DNA of 5,342 bases, taken from assembly GCA_937894055.1 (NCBI GenBank), contig CALDHQ010000419.1, forward strand, positions 1 to 5,342, in the 5' to 3' direction. Below the pieces are notes generated by a model, which saw nothing but the letters and a program-made list of their open reading frames with translations, did not search any database and was not told the origin of the DNA. Below, one piece after another: positions 1 through 5,342 of the stretch (position 1 is the stretch's first letter; every line of letters begins with the position of its first letter). The position numbers and the translations under genes are program-made. This stretch comes from an uncultured Polymorphobacter sp. Lineage in GTDB: Bacteria; Pseudomonadota; Alphaproteobacteria; Sphingomonadales; Sphingomonadaceae.

Positions 1-2
1 TC

Positions 3-588
3 GCCGGCGAGGTGCGTCGCGAAACCGGCAGCAGCGGCGGTGGCGGACGCTTCGGCTACGCCCACTTCGACGACAGCGTCATCGAAGGCTATGTGAACGA
101 CGCCGTGAACGCCGCGCTCAAGGTGCGGGCTGTACCCGTCATCAAGGGCAACCACATGGTGCTGAGCTTTGAGGGACCGGCCGAGCCCGTGAAAACCTTC
201 ATCAAGGAGTTGGACCCCAAGCTGCACCTGATGTCCACCGGCCGCAGCATCGACCTCTACAAGGACATCGGCACCCCGGCCCAGGTCGCCGAGCGCTATG
301 ACTTCACCAAGCTGCTCGGCAGCCACCTGGTGGGACACACCCGCATGGCCACCGAATCGGCCGTGACCCCGGATCGCGCCCACCCCTTCACCGCTGGCGA
401 AGACTTCTGCCTGGTGCACAACGGCTCGCTGTCCAACCCCAACGGCGTGCGCCGCATGCTGGAGCCGCGCGGCATCAAGTTCGAGACCGACAACGACACC
501 GAGGCCGCCTGCCGCTTCCTGGAGTGGCGACTGCGCGAAGGCGACGACCTGCACACCGCGCTGCAGAAAGCCTTCGAGGCGCTCGAGG
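3..588 (+). CDS. Class II glutamine amidotransferase (GlxB / glutamate synthase-like), internal fragment
   Basis: This is a fragment of an Ntn-type class II glutamine amidotransferase, the kind that releases ammonia from glutamine for a partner synthase. The open frame runs in from the left edge, so the N-terminus with the catalytic Cys is outside the window. Visible family motifs are HTRMATES at 336-359 (with the glutamine-binding Arg), HNGSLSN at 417-437 (oxyanion Asn-Gly) and NDTEA at 492-506 (the usual Asp-x-Glu site). The motif spacing and the 'RMATESAVT' block resemble stand-alone GlxB-like amidotransferases that sit beside glutamate-synthase-like proteins, rather than GlmS or PurF. The expected continuation after 'AFEAL' is a Gly-Phe-(Tyr/Phe)-Thr-Phe strand. 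Instead, from about 585 the frame becomes low-complexity Arg/Gln-rich text running to a TAG at 984-986, which is the antisense of prsK. The true coding part therefore ends at the join near 576-588. The family call is secure; the exact subfamily and host are inferred. Confidence 0.85.
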
Positions 589-590
589 TG
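576..590. other. Join A/B: amidotransferase fused to antisense prsK
   Basis: The plus strand reads amidotransferase up to about 584 (…AFEAL). The minus strand reads PrsK down to about 579 (…VPLTHLERL). The two coding texts overlap by roughly 10 bases (about 576-587), and both genes lose their remaining parts here. No direct repeat, target duplication or mobile-element end is visible. A short shared GC-rich stretch is what either a false assembly overlap or a microhomology join would leave. Confidence 0.75.
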
Positions 591-1850
591 CGTCAGCGGC
601 ACGATCAGCCAGGCGCGCGGGTCGGACGCAGCCCAGGGCGGCAAGCGCACCGCGCCATAGTCGCCGCTGCCGACGCGCAATTCGTCGAGGTCGATGATGC
701 GCTGGCGGTTGGCCAGAAACCCCGGCAGCGCACCGTCCGCGGCCAGCGGTGCCGCGGCAAAGCCGTCGAAGCGCCATGTCGCGGCGACAGCATAATTGCC
801 CTCGCCGTCCAGCGTGAACAGCACGCCGCCGGGCGAGTCGACGACGGTGCAGACGCCGCGGATGACGCGTTCGGACAGGCTGCCCAGCCCGGCACCGGCG
901 CCCGCCACGGTCGAGATGAAGCGCAGCCATTCCTGCCGGTAGTCATATTTGTAGGTGAAGAAGTTCTTGGCGATCAGCACGCGTAGCCACGCCCGGAAGC
1001 GCGGCGACACCAGCACGACGACGGCGAGCAGCACCATCGCGAACAGGAAGGTGATCTGCAGCAGCCGGCCCCAGTCGCCGCCGACGAGGCGCAGGCCATA
1101 GGCCGCCGTCGCCATCGCGATCAGATAGACGCCGATCATGCTGAACGACAGCGAGTGGAACACCACTTGCCGCGAGACATGGAGGCGCGACGCCCAGTTC
1201 TGGTTCGACGACACCAGCAGCAGCGGCACGACGATGACATCGACCGCACCGCGGATATTGTAGAGGTCGACCGACGGGTTGCCGAACAGGAAAATCAGCG
1301 TGTAGTAGTTGAGATCATAGGCAAAAACGCCCGCCAGACCGATGCACAGCAACCGCACTTCGCCCTGGCTTTCGGGGTCGGCATTGACGAACAGATTGTG
1401 CAGCATCACCAGCCCGGCAATCGCCATCGCCATGCGGCTGATGACCAGTGTCGAGGCGAGCAGCGGCTGGTTGGCGATCGGGACCACGCCGAGTGCCCAG
1501 ACAATGTCGAGCAGCAGTTGCAGCGCCACGACAAAGCCGACGAGGCTGGCAATCAGGAACGTCGAGCGCCGCCGCTCGTCGAGCCGCCAGCTGCGCCGCA
1601 ACACCGCCAGCAGGAAGGCGATCCACGCCGCCGAGCGCATGGTTTCGGCCGGCGACGCCAACAGCAGCCAGCCGCCGCCGCGACGTTCGGCGAGCACGAC
1701 GACCAGCGCCCAGACCATGGTGACCAGCGACGCCGCAATCAGCCACAGGCTGGTGCCGCTCTGCGCGCGCCGGGTGAGCAGCACGACCGCCAGCGCGCCA
1801 AAGCCGAGCGCGGCGACGGTGTGACTGAACAGTCCGACGTCGGTCAACAC
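579..1850 (-). CDS. prsK: XrtA/PEP-CTERM system sensor histidine kinase PrsK, C-terminally truncated
   Basis: This is the N-terminal membrane and GAF-like part of PrsK, the sensor kinase paired with PrsR in exosortase (XrtA)/PEP-CTERM loci that control exopolysaccharide-linked surface proteins. The chosen start is GTG at 1850-1848, preceded by a purine-rich ribosome site at 1870-1861; TTG at 1847 is the alternative. About 424 codons remain. Residues about 8-285 hold some eight hydrophobic segments (for example 11-25, 36-54, 98-118, 131-152, 168-189, 203-213, 231-250 and 264-282). A very characteristic juxtamembrane block follows at about 293-310, with FFTYKYDYRQEWLRF. A GAF-like domain then begins (about 325-421: SERVIRGVC, GGVLFTLDGEG, AWLIVPL). 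The His phosphoacceptor and ATPase domains, expected over a further roughly 250 residues, are missing because of the join near 580. A 319-residue open frame on the opposite strand is only its shadow. The PrsK call rests on layout plus the KYDYR-EWLR block. Confidence 0.83.
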
Positions 1851-1965
1851 GGTGGCTTCGTCCTCTCCCTTGGCTTGATCGCAGCGCCGGCACCGCCGTG
1901 CGGCGACTTCTGCTTGGCGCAGGTGTCGCATTCAAGTAGGCGCTGCGTCAATCAACGGAGACGGT
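1851..1965. promoter_or_regulatory. Divergent intergenic region between prsK and manC
   Basis: These 115 bases separate two start codons pointing away from each other, so they must hold both promoters if each gene has its own. A possible forward promoter is TTGGCG at 1914-1919 with TAGGCG 17 bases further on, but the -10 match is poor. A small GC palindrome, CGCCG-TG-CGGCG, lies at 1894-1905. In DNA this GC-rich, neither element is more than suggestive. The manC ribosome site GGAG is at 1957-1960. Confidence 0.4.
1861..1870 (-). promoter_or_regulatory. Ribosome binding site of prsK
   Basis: Read on the minus strand this is AGGGAGAGGA, ending 10 bases before GTG at 1850. It is the only strong Shine-Dalgarno-like stretch upstream of the PrsK frame and is the reason for choosing the GTG start over internal ATG codons, which would remove transmembrane segments. 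Confidence 0.55.
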
Positions 1966-3294
1966 ATGACCCAAAAGCGTATCTGGCCTGTGCTGCTGTC
2001 GGGCGGTGTCGGCGCGCGGCTGTGGCCGGTGTCGCGTGCGGCCTTGCCCAAGCAGCTGATCAGCCTGACCGAAGCGGCGACGATGCTGCAGGCGACTGCT
2101 GCGCGATGTGGTGACGGCGCGCGCTACCATCCGCCGCTGGTCGTCGCCAGTGCCGCGCATGCCGCAACGATCGGCGACCAGCTCGCCGGCATCGGCGCGG
2201 CGCCGGGTGCGCTGATCCTCGAGCCCGTCGCGCGCAATACCGCACCCGCCATCGCGCTCGCGGCGTTGGAGGTGCTGCAGCACGATCCGGCAGGGCTGAT
2301 GTTGGTGATGCCGTCGGACCATCACATTGCGCGCCCCGATGTGTTGCAGGCCGCGGTGGCCACCGCATTGCCGCTCGCCGAAGCCGGCTGGCTGGTGACC
2401 TTCGGCATCACGCCCGACCATCCGGCGACGGGCTATGGCTATATCGAAATCGGCGACAGGCTCGCTGACGGCGTCAACAAGGTTGTCAAATTCGTCGAAA
2501 AGCCCGACGTGGCGACCGCGACGCGCTGGCTCGCCGAAGGTCGCCATGCGTGGAACGGCGGCATCTTCCTGATGCGCGCCGATGTATTGCTTGAAGAGCT
2601 GGCGAAACACGCGCCGGCGATGCGCGATACCTGCCAGCGCGCCTTTTCTGCAGCCCGGCGCGACGGCGGCACGGTGACCCCTGACGCCGCCATTTTTGCC
2701 GGCTGCCCCGCTGACTCGATCGACTACGCCGTCTTCGAACGCGCCGAGCGCGTCGCCGTGGTGCCGGTGGCGATGGGCTGGTCGGATATCGGGTCATGGG
2801 ACGCGCTGCGCGACCTCGGCCCCGCCGACGCCGACAGCAACGTCAGCAGCGGCAATGTCTTTGCCGTCGATACGCAGCGTTGCCTGCTGCGCAGCGACGG
2901 CCCGATTCTGGCGACCATCGGCGTGCAGGATCTGGTCATCGTCGCGACCGCCGATGCGGTGCTGGTCAGCGCTGCGGGCCAGACGCAGGGCGTGCGCCAG
3001 ATTGTCGACCGCCTCGCCGGTGACGCAGCGCTGGTTCAGCCGCGCCTCGAGAGCTTCGTTGGCGGCAGCCTGCGGCGGCTGACCGAAGGCGACGGCGTGC
3101 AGGTGTACGAGATTACCCTCGACGCAGGTGCCAGCTGGAAAGCGCCGGCGGCGCGCGTCACGGCCATCGCCGGCGCGGCCGAAGTGGCGGGCAAGCGGCT
3201 TGCCAGCGCCGACACCGCAGCAGGCGATATCATCGTGTCGGCAGGCGGCGCGCGGCTGCTCGTCGTCGAACGCGAGGGCCCTGCCGCAGCTTGA
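1966..3294 (+). CDS. manC: Mannose-1-phosphate guanylyltransferase with atypical C-terminus
   Basis: This cytoplasmic enzyme makes GDP-mannose from mannose-1-phosphate and GTP, a precursor for exopolysaccharide and glycans. The gene is complete at 442 residues. ATG at 1966 follows GGAG at 1957-1960 with a 5-base gap. The nucleotidyltransferase domain covers residues about 7-285. It shows LSGGVGARLWPVSR (11-24) with PKQL (28-31), the nucleotide-binding signature, then EPVARNTAPAI (86-96), PSDHHI (116-121, metal-binding Asp118), GYGYI (156-160), FVEKP (176-180), WNGGIF (196-201), SIDYAVFE (251-258) and GWSDIGSWD (271-279). A linker and beta-helix-like part reach about 350. Type II family members then carry a cupin phosphomannose-isomerase domain with a His-rich metal motif. 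Here the last roughly 80 residues keep a cupin-like rhythm (YEITLDAGASW, 381-391) but lack the metal-binding His cluster and the EHWVV block. It is therefore probably a transferase only. It sits 33-42 bases before marR and opposite prsK. Confidence 0.92.
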   Translation: MTQKRIWPVLLSGGVGARLWPVSRAALPKQLISLTEAATMLQATAARCGDGARYHPPLVVASAAHAATIGDQLAGIGAAPGALILEPVARNTAPAIALAALEVLQHDPAGLMLVMPSDHHIARPDVLQAAVATALPLAEAGWLVTFGITPDHPATGYGYIEIGDRLADGVNKVVKFVEKPDVATATRWLAEGRHAWNGGIFLMRADVLLEELAKHAPAMRDTCQRAFSAARRDGGTVTPDAAIFAGCPADSIDYAVFERAERVAVVPVAMGWSDIGSWDALRDLGPADADSNVSSGNVFAVDTQRCLLRSDGPILATIGVQDLVIVATADAVLVSAAGQTQGVRQIVDRLAGDAALVQPRLESFVGGSLRRLTEGDGVQVYEITLDAGASWKAPAARVTAIAGAAEVAGKRLASADTAAGDIIVSAGGARLLVVEREGPAAA

Positions 3295-3298
3295 ATCT

Positions 3299-3330
3299 CA
3301 TTGCACATAATAAGCAATGTATATTATATG
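3299..3330 (+). promoter_or_regulatory. AT-rich promoter/operator candidate for marR
   Basis: This is a conspicuous AT-rich island in GC-rich DNA, between the manC stop (3292-3294) and marR. It holds two interleaved inverted repeats: ATTGC (3300-3304) with GCAAT (3314-3318), and ATAATA (3307-3312) with TATTAT (3322-3327). TTGCAC (3301-3306) could be a -35 element, with TATTAT (3322-3327, 15-base spacer) or TTATAT (3324-3329, 17-base spacer) as the -10. MarR proteins commonly bind such palindromes over their own promoter, so autoregulation is inferred. If the promoter is used, the transcript would start at about 3335, almost at the ATG at 3337, giving a leaderless or near-leaderless message. 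Confidence 0.5.
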
Positions 3331-3336
3331 TGGGTC

Positions 3337-3801
3337 ATGCAAGATGACCCGCTCGGATTCCTGATTGGCGATTGTTCGCGGCTGCTGCGGCGACGCTTCG
3401 ATGCGCGCGCGCGCGCACTGGGTGTCAGCCGCGCGCAGTGGCAGGTGCTCGTCGCACTGTCGCGGCAGGAAGGCACCAACCAGGCCGGGCTTGCCGAATA
3501 TCTCGAGGTCGAGACGATCACGCTGTGCCGGATGGTCGACCGGCTGCAGGAAGCCGGACTCGTCGAGCGCCGCCCGGACCCGGCCGACCGTCGCGCCTGG
3601 AAGCTTTATCTGACCGAGCCGGCACGACCGCTCCTCGACCAGTTGCGCCAGCTCGGCGGGGACTTAGTCGAGGAAGCGCTCAACGGCATTTCGTTGCCGC
3701 TGCGCGAGTCGCTTTATGATGGCCTGACGGCGCTGCGGAACAACCTTTCGGCGCGTGGCCCGGCCACGCTGCCCGACGCACCGCAGCAGGAGCGGGCATG
3801 A
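3337..3801 (+). CDS. MarR-family transcriptional regulator
   Basis: This is a cytoplasmic winged-helix dimer that usually represses its own operon until a phenolic or drug ligand binds. From ATG 3337 it has 154 residues, typical of MarR. The upstream ATG at 3328 and TTG at 3301 are alternatives, but both fall inside the AT-rich promoter-like stretch, and family alignment begins at DPLGFL just after 3337. The N-terminal helix PLGFLIGDCSRLLRRRFD is followed by the DNA-binding domain. In it, TNQAGLAEYLEVE (about 48-60) and TITLCRMVDRLQEAGLVERR form helix-turn-helix and recognition helix, and DPADRRAWKLYLT is the wing with its conserved Asp-x-Arg. A C-terminal dimerisation helix pair follows. The stop TGA (3799-3801) overlaps the start ATG (3798-3800) of the next gene in ATGA, so the two are translationally coupled. 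The pairing with an EmrA-like adaptor suggests an EmrR/MarR-type efflux regulator. Confidence 0.9.
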   Translation: MQDDPLGFLIGDCSRLLRRRFDARARALGVSRAQWQVLVALSRQEGTNQAGLAEYLEVETITLCRMVDRLQEAGLVERRPDPADRRAWKLYLTEPARPLLDQLRQLGGDLVEEALNGISLPLRESLYDGLTALRNNLSARGPATLPDAPQQERA

Positions 3802-4370
3802 TGCACGACCGGATCGACGCCGCGCAGTTGGCCAAGCGCCGGACCCTGTGGGACCGGCTGCGGACGCCGTTGCTGATGGTGGCGCTGCCGCTGCTGCTGA
3901 TTGCCGGCGGTGTGGCGCTGTGGTTGCTCGGCAGCAACGAGGTTTCGACCGACAACGCCTATGTCCAGCAGGACAAGGTCTCGGTCAGTTCGGACGTCAA
4001 TGGCCGCGTCATCGCTGTCGGGGTGACCGAAAGCCAGACCGTCAAGGCCGGCGACGTGCTGATCCGCATCGACCCCGAGCCGTTCGAGATCGCCGTAGCC
4101 CAAGCCGACGCAGCGCTGGCGTCGGCGCGCCTGCAGGTCCGCCAGTTGCGCGATACTTCGGGTGGCAAGGGTGCCGATGTGCGCGGCAAGCGCGAGGCGG
4201 TGTCGTTTGCCGAAATCGACCTTGAACGGCAGAAGGGCCTGCTCGACACCGGCTTCACGACGCGTGCACGTTACCAGCAGGCCGAACATGAACTCGCGCA
4301 GGCGCGCAGCGAATTGGCCAGCGCCGAGGCCGAGGCCGCCAAGGCACAGTCGGCGCTCTCTGGTCAGGGT
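3798..4370 (+). CDS. emrA: EmrA/HlyD-type membrane fusion protein of a drug efflux pump, C-terminally truncated
   Basis: This is the periplasmic adaptor that links an inner-membrane MFS permease (EmrB type) to an outer-membrane channel. About 190 residues remain of an expected 350-400. ATG at 3798 overlaps the marR stop; a second ATG at 3801 is equally possible. A cytoplasmic stretch (1-23) leads into one transmembrane helix (about 24-45). The EmrA-type STDNAYVQQDKVSVSS (50-65) follows, then the first half of the lipoyl/barrel-sandwich domain (NGRVIAVGVTESQTVKAGDVLIRID, 68-92). A long coiled-coil hairpin occupies about 95-188 (AVAQADAALASARLQVRQLR, then DLERQKGLL and the Ala/Glu-rich QAEHELAQARSELASAEAE). 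After about residue 190 the frame loses family character because the join to a minus-strand pdxA fragment falls here. The second lipoyl half and beta-barrel are missing. An emrB permease gene would be expected next and is absent. The frame stays open to 4547 only by chance. Confidence 0.87.
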
Positions 4371-4385
4371 GTGTCCGCCGCCGCG
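4364..4385. other. Join B/C: emrA fused to antisense pdxA
   Basis: Plus-strand EmrA text is family-like to about 4366. Minus-strand PdxA text is family-like down to about 4373 (…RRTIAAAD) and then hits a TGA at 4366-4364. Both genes lose their second halves. The composition also changes: the plus strand right of the join is strongly C-rich with many CCG/CCC runs, unlike the sphingomonad-like block on the left. No repeat or mobile-element end is seen. Confidence 0.75.
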
Positions 4386-4873
4386 ATCGTGCGCCGCAAC
4401 AGATGTGGCCCCAGCGCCCGCGCGACCTCCGCGAGCGGAATATGCCACGTCGCGAGCACGACGCGCAGCTTCCCACCGCAAAACGCCATCACCGGCTCGC
4501 CGCCCCACTGCGCCGCAAAAAACTCCGTCTGCCCCGGCCACGTGTAGCCCACGCGCGCCAGCCCCTCCTTGCTCACCGGCCCGGTCACCACGCCGCAAAA
4601 TTCCCCCGCCGCGCACCCCGCTGCCGCCCGCTGCATCGCCGCCCAAGCTACGAGCGCCCCGTCGGCCGTCGGCGCACCCGGCGTCGCCAGAAAATCCTCC
4701 AGCCCCACCGCGATCTTCTTCGCCACCGTCTCCAACGTCGCCAGCCACCGCGCCGGCCCGATCACCGCCACCTCCGCCGCTTCCGCCGGATGTGCTGCCA
4801 ACCAGGCCGCGATGATCTCCGGGCCCACGCCCGCCGGATCACCGCACGTGAACGCCAGTTTCGCCGTCGTCAT
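4373..4873 (-). CDS. pdxA: PdxA-like 4-hydroxythreonine-4-phosphate dehydrogenase, C-terminally truncated
   Basis: PdxA oxidises 4-phosphohydroxy-L-threonine with NAD(P) in pyridoxal-5'-phosphate synthesis; relatives oxidise 4-phospho-threonates. ATG at 4873-4871 was chosen because family similarity starts there (KLAFTCGDPAGVGPEI, residues 5-20, the hallmark N-terminus). Further motifs are GVVTGPVSKEGL (94-105), PGQTEFFA (113-120) and LRVVLATWHIPL (136-147), whose His144 matches the first of three metal-binding His residues. About 167 of the usual roughly 330 residues are present; the other two metal His lie beyond the join at about 4373. The common Gly-His-Thr-Glu motif is Gly-Gln-Thr-Glu here (114-117), changing a residue that in E. 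coli PdxA (His136) contacts substrate. The start overlaps the upstream gene's stop in ATGA, so the two form an operon. Protein style suggests Opitutales/Verrucomicrobiota (inferred). The function could be PdxA proper or a PdxA2-like relative. Confidence 0.88.
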
Positions 4874-5145
4874 TCCGCCGTCTCGTCCGTCGCCGTCCGC
4901 CGCGCGCGCGCAAAACTGCGTTTTCCGCCGCTGAAAAATTCCAGAAACTTCCGCGCTTCCGCGCTCGTAAACTTCCCCTCGGCTACCAGCCCCGCCGCGC
5001 CGCCGACCACGCCGACAAAGCACCCGCGCCCGCAGATGTCGAGCGCGACGTCGTGCTCCTCGCCCATGCGGTTGAGCAGCAGTTTCAGGTGGTATTGCGG
5101 ATGAGTGATGGCATCGGCCCGGCCGATCGGCGGCCCGCCGGGTTC
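4870..5145 (-). CDS. Unidentified protein, C-terminal part, upstream of and overlapping pdxA
   Basis: An open frame ends in TGA at 4872-4870, overlapping the pdxA ATG by 4 bases, so it is a genuine coding frame in the same operon. I do not recognise the family. The readable part has HPQYHLKLLLNRMGEEHD, then a glycine-rich hydrophobic stretch with two Cys (DICGRGCFVGVVGGAAGLV). A charged helix follows (TSAEARKFLEFFSGGKR) and then a basic/acidic tail ending DETAE. The hydrophobic stretch is too short and polar for a confident membrane helix. The true start is unknown. The frame runs on upstream without a stop into piece D, where the text becomes a circularly permuted ATP-grasp protein. An in-frame ATG at 5067 could start a 65-residue protein, but the residues before it look equally protein-like, so truncation by the join is more likely. 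Confidence 0.5.
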   Translation of the reverse strand, partial: EPGGPPIGRADAITHPQYHLKLLLNRMGEEHDVALDICGRGCFVGVVGGAAGLVAEGKFTSAEARKFLEFFSGGKRSFARARRTATDETAE

Positions 5146-5155
5146 CTCGGGCGCG
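5100..5155. other. Join C/D: unknown gene fused in frame to ATP-grasp fragment
   Basis: On the minus strand the ATP-grasp text is family-like through VLPGGLARVAG (about 5155). It should then continue to a SMQRGGSSAD-type block. Instead it passes through PEEPGGPPIGRADAI (about 5151-5107) into the unidentified pdxA-linked protein. Both sides are in one frame, so only the loss of the conserved block shows the break. Its exact position cannot be fixed better than about 50 bases. Confidence 0.55.
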
Positions 5156-5340
5156 CCGGCCACGCGGGCCAGCCCGCCGGGCAGCACGCGCCAGGATTGC
5201 GCGCCATCGGACACGGCAAACGCGCGCAGGATGACCGAGCGGGGAACGATCTGCCCGCCAGCCGGCGACGGGCCGTCACCGGCACCCTGCCAGGTCGGCA
5301 TCTGCGACAGGGGCATGTAGGCCTGGATGGTGTGCTCGTC
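5149..5340 (-). CDS. Circularly permuted type 2 ATP-grasp protein, internal fragment
   Basis: About 64 codons run in from the right edge with no start or stop of their own. The text EHTIQAYMPLSQMPTW, then IVPRSVILRAFAVSDG, then SWRVLPGGLARVA matches the late part of circularly permuted ATP-grasp proteins (old DUF404/DUF407). These are often fused or adjacent to an alpha-E domain protein and encoded near a transglutaminase-like protein. The exact reaction in most bacteria is not established; peptide-like ligation is inferred from the ATP-grasp fold. The conserved MQRGGSSAD-like block that normally follows the 'PGGLAR' strand is missing, which marks the join. The style resembles betaproteobacterial copies, so it may share a source with piece A, but this is not demonstrated. 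Confidence 0.7.
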
Positions 5341-5342
5341 AC

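Noticed and set aside
12..986. Single 324-residue amidotransferase with a novel C-terminal domain
   Set aside because: The text after about 588 is the antisense of prsK and has low-complexity Arg/Ala/Gln composition, so the extension is a join artefact and not a new domain.
1894..1905. CGCCG-TG-CGGCG palindrome in the prsK-manC gap as an operator or terminator
   Set aside because: The arms are only five bases of pure G/C in very GC-rich DNA with no T-run after them; chance is a sufficient explanation.
1155..2114. 319-residue plus-strand open frame
   Set aside because: It lies antisense to the well-supported PrsK membrane domain. Its text is Arg/Gln/His-rich with no domain, and it runs into manC in another frame. 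It is a shadow of GC-rich coding DNA.
3292..3336. Terminator between manC and marR
   Set aside because: The inverted repeats there are AT-rich and weak, with no GC stem followed by a T-run; they fit an operator or promoter better.
3714..4748. 344-residue minus-strand open frame across marR, emrA and pdxA
   Set aside because: Gly/Ala/Arg-rich antisense text without motifs, contradicting three clear genes in other frames.
4403..5104. 233-residue plus-strand open frame, Arg/Pro-rich
   Set aside because: Antisense to PdxA and its upstream partner; the composition is that expected from reading GC-rich coding DNA in reverse.
1..5342. CRISPR array, tRNA, rRNA, insertion sequence or toxin-antitoxin module
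   Set aside because: I saw no regularly spaced repeats, no tRNA-like cloverleaf, no transposase motifs and no small paired genes of those types on either strand.

Overview
The window does not read as one continuous genome segment. It reads as at least four pieces joined end to end. At each of three joins a recognisable gene stops in mid-domain and a different, oppositely oriented or unrelated gene starts. No transposase, integrase, tRNA or long repeat is visible at any join. The simplest reading is a chimeric (mis-assembled or artificially joined) metagenomic sequence. A natural mosaic cannot be excluded from sequence alone.

Piece A (1 to about 580, + strand) is the middle of a class II glutamine amidotransferase of the GlxB/glutamate-synthase-like type. 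It is GC-rich and looks proteobacterial, possibly betaproteobacterial. Piece B (about 580 to 4370) is a coherent sphingomonad-like alphaproteobacterial block. It holds a 5'-complete but truncated prsK sensor kinase of the exosortase/PEP-CTERM system on the minus strand, read divergently from a complete GDP-mannose pyrophosphorylase (manC). A MarR regulator follows, overlapping by 4 bp an EmrA/HlyD-type membrane fusion protein that is cut in its coiled-coil hairpin. Piece C (about 4370 to 5130, minus strand) carries an unidentified protein C-terminus overlapping by 4 bp the first half of a PdxA-like dehydrogenase. Its style resembles Opitutales/Verrucomicrobiota. Piece D (about 5150 to 5342, minus strand) is an internal fragment of a circularly permuted ATP-grasp protein, again proteobacterial in look. 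The taxonomic assignments are impressions from protein style, not searches.

Within piece B the genes make biological sense. PrsK and ManC both belong to extracellular polysaccharide and PEP-CTERM surface biology and share a 115-bp divergent promoter region. The MarR/EmrA pair is a typical self-regulated drug-efflux operon, whose permease (EmrB) would be expected just past the join. A short AT-rich stretch with nested inverted repeats immediately before marR is the best regulatory candidate in the window. ManC also has an unusual, apparently decayed C-terminal cupin region.

I found no convincing new system. The strongest observations are the three joins, the ManC tail, the marR operator candidate and an altered substrate-binding motif in PdxA.
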